Assembly: GCA_965153355.1 (NCBI GenBank)
Contig: OZ231127.1
Coordinates: 39,680,001 to 39,744,000 of the forward strand
Direction: 5' to 3'
Length of the DNA: 64,000 bases
Source: Flaccisagitta enflata
Lineage: Eukaryota > Chaetognatha > Sagittoidea > Aphragmophora
The notes under the pieces are model-generated. The model worked only from the letters and a program-made list of their open reading frames with translations. It had not been told where the DNA came from and ran no database searches. Below, piece after piece: positions 37,392-64,000 of this stretch (position 1 is the first letter of the stretch; every line of letters starts with the position of its first letter). Position numbers and translations under genes: made by a program.

Positions 37392-37504
37392 TTCTTCTTA
37401 CGTACCGGCGATCACCACCATTCGAGTTAAAGAGCCGCTAAAACGTCTTCTACCGCCCTTAAGCTCGTCATAAACAGTTGTGCCGCTTACCAGCGCTATG
37501 TTTG

Positions 37505-37506
<2 letters not shown>

Positions 37507-37541
<35 letters not shown>

Positions 37542-37615
37542 TCTATCGTTCTATCGTTCAGTCTGTCTCTCCGACAATCAGTCATTCCGTCGGTCAGATA
37601 ATCAGTTCGTCAGCT

Positions 37616-37665
<50 letters not shown>
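37507..37665. repeat. Two (CT)n tracts around a CAGT/GTCAG segment
   Basis: CT runs at 37507-37537 and 37617-37665; the second abuts the H element. Confidence 0.92.
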
Positions 37666-37667
<2 letters not shown>

Positions 37668-37671
37668 TTTA

Positions 37672-38245
37672 GGGCAGCGGCCACGAAGGGGCCGATGACT
37701 TACGCTCTCGCACATATGGGAGATTTTCTCCTCCTCCTTCTTCTTCTTCTTCTTCTCCTCCTCCATCCCCCCTGCCTTGAGGCTCCAAACCCACCCTCGA
37801 GACCCCAATCCCAGCTCAAGGGTCCTAATCCTGCCTTGAGGCTCCAATTCCAGCCTTGAGGCTCAAATCGCAGCCTTGAGGCTCCAATCCCAGTCTTGAG
37901 GCTCCAATCCCAACCTCTGAGCTCCATTCCAGCTTTGAGGCATCAATCCCAGCCTTGAGGCCCCAATCCTAGCATTTTGGCTCTAATCCCAGCCTCCAGG
38001 TTCCAATTCCAGACTCAAGGCTCACACTTTAGCCATGAGGCTCCAACCCCAGCCAAGAAGCTCCAATCTAAGCCTGATGGCTCCACTTCAGCCTCGTGGC
38101 TCAAATCCCAGCTCTGATGCTCAAATTTTAGCCCAGCATAGGTCATTGGCTCCTTTGGGGCCCCTCTCACCTTGACATCTTACATACACTTACTTAGGGG
38201 CAACGGGTACCACTGACCATCTGACGCTTTTGCGACTATTGATTT
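37672..38245. mobile_element. H-family element with diverged minisatellite
   Basis: GGGCAGCGGCCACGAAGGGG.CGATGACTTACGC, a (CTT)n/(CTC) stretch, then about 17 units of TTGAGGCTCCAATCCCAGCC (37775-38130), AGCATAGGTCATTGGCTCC..GGGGCC and the tail GGGTACCACTGACCATCTGACGCTTTTGCGACTATT. Confidence 0.72.
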
Positions 38246-38339
38246 CTTTTTTTCTCTTATTCCCTGAGTGAGCAATTGTCAAATTCAGGTTCTCTCTTCA
38301 GTGTAGATGGAAAAGTAGTCGATCGTTTTCCGCAAATAC

Positions 38340-38340
<1 letters not shown>

Positions 38341-38393
<53 letters not shown>

Positions 38394-38421
38394 GGTGGTG
38401 GTGGTGGTGGTGGTGTTGTTG

Positions 38422-38518
<97 letters not shown>

Positions 38519-38577
38519 GGCGTTGTTGGCGTTGTTGTTGTTGGCGTTGTTGTTGTTGGCATTGTTGTTGTTGTTGT
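38341..38577. repeat. (TTG)n with GGT and GGCG variants
   Basis: About 78 triplets; (GGT)8 interrupts near 38392 and TTGGCG units near 38518-38562. Confidence 0.95.
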
Positions 38578-39783
38578 GAGTAATGTTGTTGTTTTTTTGT
38601 TTTTTTAGTTTAATATTGCGGTAGAGGTTACTGTTGTGACCGACGTTGTTGTTGATGTAGTTGTTGCATAGATTGTATATGCATTATGTAAGTCGTTCCG
38701 ATCGAGTAAGTATTGATCTTTTGTCGATGACGTCGATGATTGCAAAGCACTGCAATGTTCTCGATTGATATGGATGGACCAGCTGTATGTCCTGGAAGTT
38801 CGTGCAAACAAGTCATCAAATCAATGCTTTTGTACCGAGTTGTTCAAGACCAAATCTAAGCATAAATGAGAAAACGGACCATATGATACTAGAATTCAAA
38901 TATCGCCGCGATTCTTACTTTCGATTTTGTCTTCATAACAACTTCATATGCTAAAATAAAAGGAAACTATTTGCTTAAACATTGAAAACAAATGAAAAAT
39001 CGAAGAGGGAAGTTGTCAACATGTTGTCCCTTTCATAAGAAATTGGTTTTTCGCTTTCCAATTGAGTTTTAGAAAAAAAAATCAAAACGCTTATTCTGAA
39101 ATCGATGAGAGATGCAGCGTAATACCCCTTTTTAGGCTCTTTCAGTGGCACGCATTTTTACACATGTTTAGACGAGAAAAAAACCTAAGAAGTTAGGGAT
39201 TTTTTTTTGTTTTGAAAAAAAGTGAAGAAATCGAAGTTCTTCTGGGTATCATCAGACCTGAAAAGTTTTTTGGATTTCCCTCATGATCTGAGAAAGTTGG
39301 TCATTTTTTGTGCCTAGATAGGACTATGCATGAAATTTACAGGGTAAATGATTTTGACCGTGCTCATTCAGATGGCGTCAAGAAGAAGTCTGTGCAATTA
39401 ATACTTTTTGAGTTGTGAAGCTTTAAACTTGATCACTACAACATGCATATGGGTTTTTGTTTTTTTGCATTCAAAACTGATCACCCTCGCTTAGTTTTAT
39501 TTGGAAAAAAGTTGAATGAAAAAATTTCCTTCAGCATTTTGAGACCTGCAGAGGTTTTTGGATTTCTCTTTTTCTCCTAAGTGGTTTGGGGAAGTGATAA
39601 GTTTTGGGGACTAAATAGGACATCTCACGAAATTTGACGCTGCTCTTTCAGATGGCGCCAACCAGAATTCTGTGCGATCAATGCTTTCATGGATATGTTA
39701 CTTTAAAACTCTTCATTATAATATGGATTTTCTCTAATTTTTAAGGCAGTGTCTCATCATGCAAGCATGCTAAATCTTAAACA
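38578..39783. other. Intergenic with a diverged tandem duplication
   Basis: 39255-39475 and 39541-39740 share AGACCTG..AGTTTTTTGGATTTC, GGACTA..ATGAAATTTACAGG, CAGATGGCGYCAA and TCTGTGC.AT.AAT blocks in the same order, an old duplication of about 285-bp period. No gene seen. Confidence 0.5.
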
Positions 39784-40092
39784 AACAAGCCCGACCGGGC
39801 AACGATGCGTCCATACATTGACTCTGCGTGTATTGATCATGTGACAGATGGATGAACAGACGGGCGAATCGACTGAAAAGTAAAGGAGGCTCTCAATACA
39901 TGTTGGTTGATCATTTGTTTCAATATAGGATCTCACTGTGGCCAAAAACAGCCGGAAAACGCGGTTTTTGCACAGGCGTAACGGACGGACAGACTGACGG
40001 ACCGACTGACGGACCGACCGACGGACCGACCGACCGACGGACGGACAGACCCTCTTATAGAGATGCGTTCCTGACAGAGCGCGCATCTAAAA
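39784..40092 (-). mobile_element. Hairpin-ended element, type G
   Basis: AACAAGCCCGACCGGGC (stem GCCC/GGGC), GATGCGTCCATACATTGACT, GGTCTCACTGTGGCCAAAAA, GCGGTTTTTGCACAGGCG, GGAC/CGAC core, CTCTTATAGAGATGCG..GCGCATCTAAAAG (stem AGATGCG/CGCATCT). Complete. Confidence 0.87.
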
Positions 40093-40102
40093 GTGATAGG
40101 AG

Positions 40103-40128
40103 AGAGAGAGAGTTAGAGAGAGCCAGAG

Positions 40129-40174
<46 letters not shown>

Positions 40175-40310
40175 AGAGAGAGAGAGCCAGAGAGAGAGAG
40201 CCAGAGAGAGAGAGCCAGAGAGAAAGAGATAGAGAGAAAGAGCCAGAGAGAGAACCAGAGAGAGAGAGACAGAACCAGAGAGACAGAACCAGAGACAGAC
40301 AGACAGGCAG
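40103..40310. repeat. (GA)n with CCAGA interspersed
   Basis: GA tract with periodic GCCAGAGAGAGA units, then CAGAGACAGA. Confidence 0.92.
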
Positions 40311-40810
40311 AGAAATAGACATTCAGAGTAAGGAACCAACAGAAAAAGAACAGGCAATGAATAAAACAATACACAATCACAAAGTATTCCAAAACCTCGC
40401 ATTTACGATTTTCTTCCCTACGGCGAGAGCAGCCTTTATTGGACACATCGACAAATTTTGCTGTGTCTTTATCTGATCACTCTTTCTTTTCAATTTTTCA
40501 GATTGAAACGCACATAATACAAAATAACCACCCATAAATAGCCAGCGGATTGTTCTGACGTCGATACAAATCAAACCAGCGAGGGTTAAGAATCGACGTA
40601 ATTTTGTGATAACGCAAACATTTTGTCAAACGATCGGATTTGAAAAAAGAAAAGAAAAAAAAACCCGATTGAACAAAAAGACTACAAAAATATACGTGGG
40701 CAGCAACATGTATATAGAATGAAAAATTTTAAAGCCGAGAATTAAATCTCGTCTAAAACGACCAGTTGACAATCCTGGAACTATTTCTCAACCAATCAAT
40801 CGAGACAAAG

Positions 40811-61683
<20,873 letters not shown>

Positions 61684-62329
61684 TCTCATGAACTAGAACG
61701 AGAATGAACCAGTGAAACGGAAAAACATTATGATAACGCTGATCGGCTTACGGTGAAGAGAGAAAAGAAATCAACTCACGATCTATCTAGTGACGTCGAC
61801 TCAGTGTCGATAACTCCTTTACAGCCCACCGATGAATACAAGAGCAAACTTGACGTTTTCTCAACCAGAGTTTCTGTTTCTCGTCAATACAGCATTGATG
61901 GAACCCCTAATTAGAACGAGATTGAGGAAGGACTCTCTAACGTAATCGTGGAACATCGTTGTCAGTTATGCGGTAGACTATTTATTGTATTCAAAACTTT
62001 TCGCGACGGAATCATAATCATGCTCCTAAAAACTTGTTGCAAGAGCTGGTTCTCCTATATTATGATGACACGTCATAACTGATGCCATGCGACGTCCGCT
62101 GACAGCACACCCAAAAGTTTCTTTCGCTTTTTTTCTTTTTTTTCAAGTGCAACCTGACAAAAACAATGGATGTTCGGTGTATTTTCGTGAGTGTGGGATA
62201 TTGCCAGCTTATCATAGCTTAGCAGCTGCATAATTTATATCGTCGTCCGAATCCTCATTTTGCTTTTTAGTCTCATTATAGAATTGTTTTGTTGTTTTCA
62301 ACATTGTCTTTGTTTCCCACCGTATCATT

Positions 62330-62330
<1 letters not shown>
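61684..62330. other. 3' flank of the six-exon gene
   Basis: Probable 3' UTR: no repeats, balanced composition to about 62100, then AT-rich. No AATAAA before 62753. Confidence 0.5.
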
Positions 62331-62409
<79 letters not shown>

Positions 62410-62510
62410 TGACTGCGCTTTTGTATTCTGGCTAAAGAGGCCCTTGGAAATTTTGCGGAAAATGTTTTCTGGTTGCAGCTGCAGATTCTCATGGGGCACA
62501 CGTCGCGCCA

Positions 62511-62606
<96 letters not shown>

Positions 62607-62798
62607 CGCTTCGCTCAATTATGGCTTCCCTTCTGTCCCCACTCTGCTATGTTTCTATCTCTGTAAATTAGATCTAATTTGGTCGTATGTACACTCGGAA
62701 TAGGTGCAAAGTAAACAATGATTTTCCTTCAATTTGAAATTGAGCGGTGAAAAATAAACCTCTCTCTCTCTCTCTCTTTTCCTCTCTCTCTCTCTCTC

Positions 62799-62865
<67 letters not shown>

Positions 62866-63149
62866 CTGTCTTCTCTCTCTCTCTCTCCTGTGAAATTTTC
62901 TTTTTATGTCCATATGTCCTCGGCCGCATCACTCTTCTTCTTCTTTTGCTTCCTCTCCCCATTCATCCTTTCTTTTTCTTCTCCACCTCTCTGATATTTT
63001 TTCCTTGTTCCTTTCTTCCTTTCTTTCTTTCTCTCTTTCTCCCTTTCTTTCAGAGTTATTGTTGTCCTTTTTTTTTCTTTCTCACACCCTGGCACGACGC
63101 ACTCGTTCTTCTTTTCTCTTTTCTTCTTTCCTTTCAGTTTTTTTTCATC

Positions 63150-63200
<51 letters not shown>

Positions 63201-63328
63201 CACACACACCCATTGGCTTTCAACTATCCTTTGTGGAATAGCGACAGGTGTGGTAAGCGCACTTTTTAGCGGCCGCCAACATAAACATAGCACCTCTGTT
63301 TCATTGGTCTATCTTTTTACTCTCATTA

Positions 63329-63396
<68 letters not shown>
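62331..63396. repeat. Cluster of five (CT)n tracts
   Basis: CT runs at 62331-62406, 62515-62603, 62760-62888 (with TTTTCC breaks), 63153-63198 and 63340-63396, separated by 100-250 bases of mixed and T-rich sequence. Confidence 0.93.
62753..62758 (+). terminator. Possible polyadenylation signal
   Basis: AATAAA 1.07 kb after the stop of the six-exon gene, the first exact match on this strand; a T/C-rich tract follows at once. Confidence 0.35.
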
Positions 63397-63400
<4 letters not shown>

Positions 63401-64000
63401 GTGTGACATCTACAGTTCATCTCTGTTAACATGCCCCAAGGCTACCAATTTTGACTTTTGATTGTCAATGAAACCAAACTAGGTTCTTAAGCCAAGCCTG
63501 CGCCTACATGGCTTCATATGCAGTGTATACTTCAGTCGCCCATTTTTTGGCCTCCTTATTGGTTTCGATGCGCGTTTTTGAAAGATAGATGTTGAATTTT
63601 AGTCATTGTAATTTAGACATGGTGGTGCGAATCTAAAAAAAAATTCTCTTGACATTTTCATTTTTTTGATTCTATCATTCTGCCTCCAGGAACTATTTTT
63701 TTTCTGTTGGTTTCTGCCTCATTAATTCGTTGGCAACTGCAACAAGCGACCGCCAGAAGGCAGCAGGCGGACTTTTTACGTTCCGTTCTCACGCTTTGAA
63801 ATCGGATTCGCTTAAATTTGAGGAAAAAAAGGAAATGAAATGATAGAAAAAAGGCAAATGACTCCACCCTCTGATTTTAATGGGTCTCCTATGAAAGATA
63901 CATGATTAGTCAGCTCGTTAAAAACTCTCCCTCCCACCCCCTCTCCAATATAACAGATAGATAAATGGAAATCTCAACAAACATTGCTTTTAAAAGAAAA
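63397..64000. other. Flank, no gene seen
   Basis: No repeat array or convincing frame. TTTTTTGATTCTATCATTCTGCCTCCAG at 63661-63688 resembles an acceptor, but the frame after it closes quickly. Confidence 0.4.

Overview
This window is nuclear DNA of an animal, probably a marine invertebrate. The evidence is spliced genes with GT-AG introns, a recognisable NUDT22 orthologue, an intron-bearing hAT transposon, an endonuclease/RT LINE, and a degenerate interstitial TTAGGG tract. The TTAGGG tract argues weakly against arthropods; I cannot name the phylum. Simple repeats are extreme: (CT)n, (GT)n, (TTC)n, (TTG)n and a 1.3-kb (TTTC)n tract.

Layout. 911-3786 (+) holds the last three exons of NUDT22; the start lies before the window. 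3.8-24 kb is packed with nested non-autonomous elements plus a few weak exon candidates. 24.3-29.6 kb is a hAT transposon with a three-exon, 707-residue transposase that keeps its catalytic residues. 30-40 kb is again repeats. 40811-61683 (+) is a six-exon gene (846 residues predicted) that I do not recognise; exons 1-4 are joined by matching intron phases. Its 12-kb second intron contains a 5'-truncated LINE (51.6-54.2 kb), fold-back elements and long arrays. 62-64 kb is microsatellite-rich flank.

The most unusual content is a superfamily of about 30 short elements (130-1000 bp). In the orientation called + here they read TTTTTAG-hairpin, then a (GTCY)n core, then a second hairpin and CTTGTT; in the - orientation they read AACAAG...CTAAAAA. 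Both terminal stems vary between copies with compensating changes: AGTTGC/GCAACT, AGTCGC/GCGACT, AGGTGC/GCACCT and AGATGC/GCATCT at one end; GTGAC/GTCAC, GTAAC/GTTAC, GCCG/CGGC, GGCC/GGCC and GCCC/GGGC at the other. The two end types occur in different combinations. I sort them into types by ends: A (GTGAC + GTTGC), B (GCCG + GTTGC), C and D (GCCG + GTCGC, different interiors), E (about GGCC + GATGC, with long arrays), F (GGCC + GGTGC), G (GCCC + GATGC). They resemble Helentron-associated (DINE/HINE-like) elements with (GTCY)n cores, but no Rep/helicase gene is present here.

Other mobile DNA: hAT-type MITEs with CAGCGGCGTAGGAG ends and 8-bp target duplications; seven TA-flanked fold-back elements; and fold-back elements (H family) with GGGCAGCGGCC arms around copy-specific minisatellites. 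Insertions are often nested, so relative ages can be read: for example a fold-back inside a G element at 10104-11439, and a MITE inside an A element inside the hAT transposon. No RNA gene, CRISPR array, plasmid or viral gene was found.
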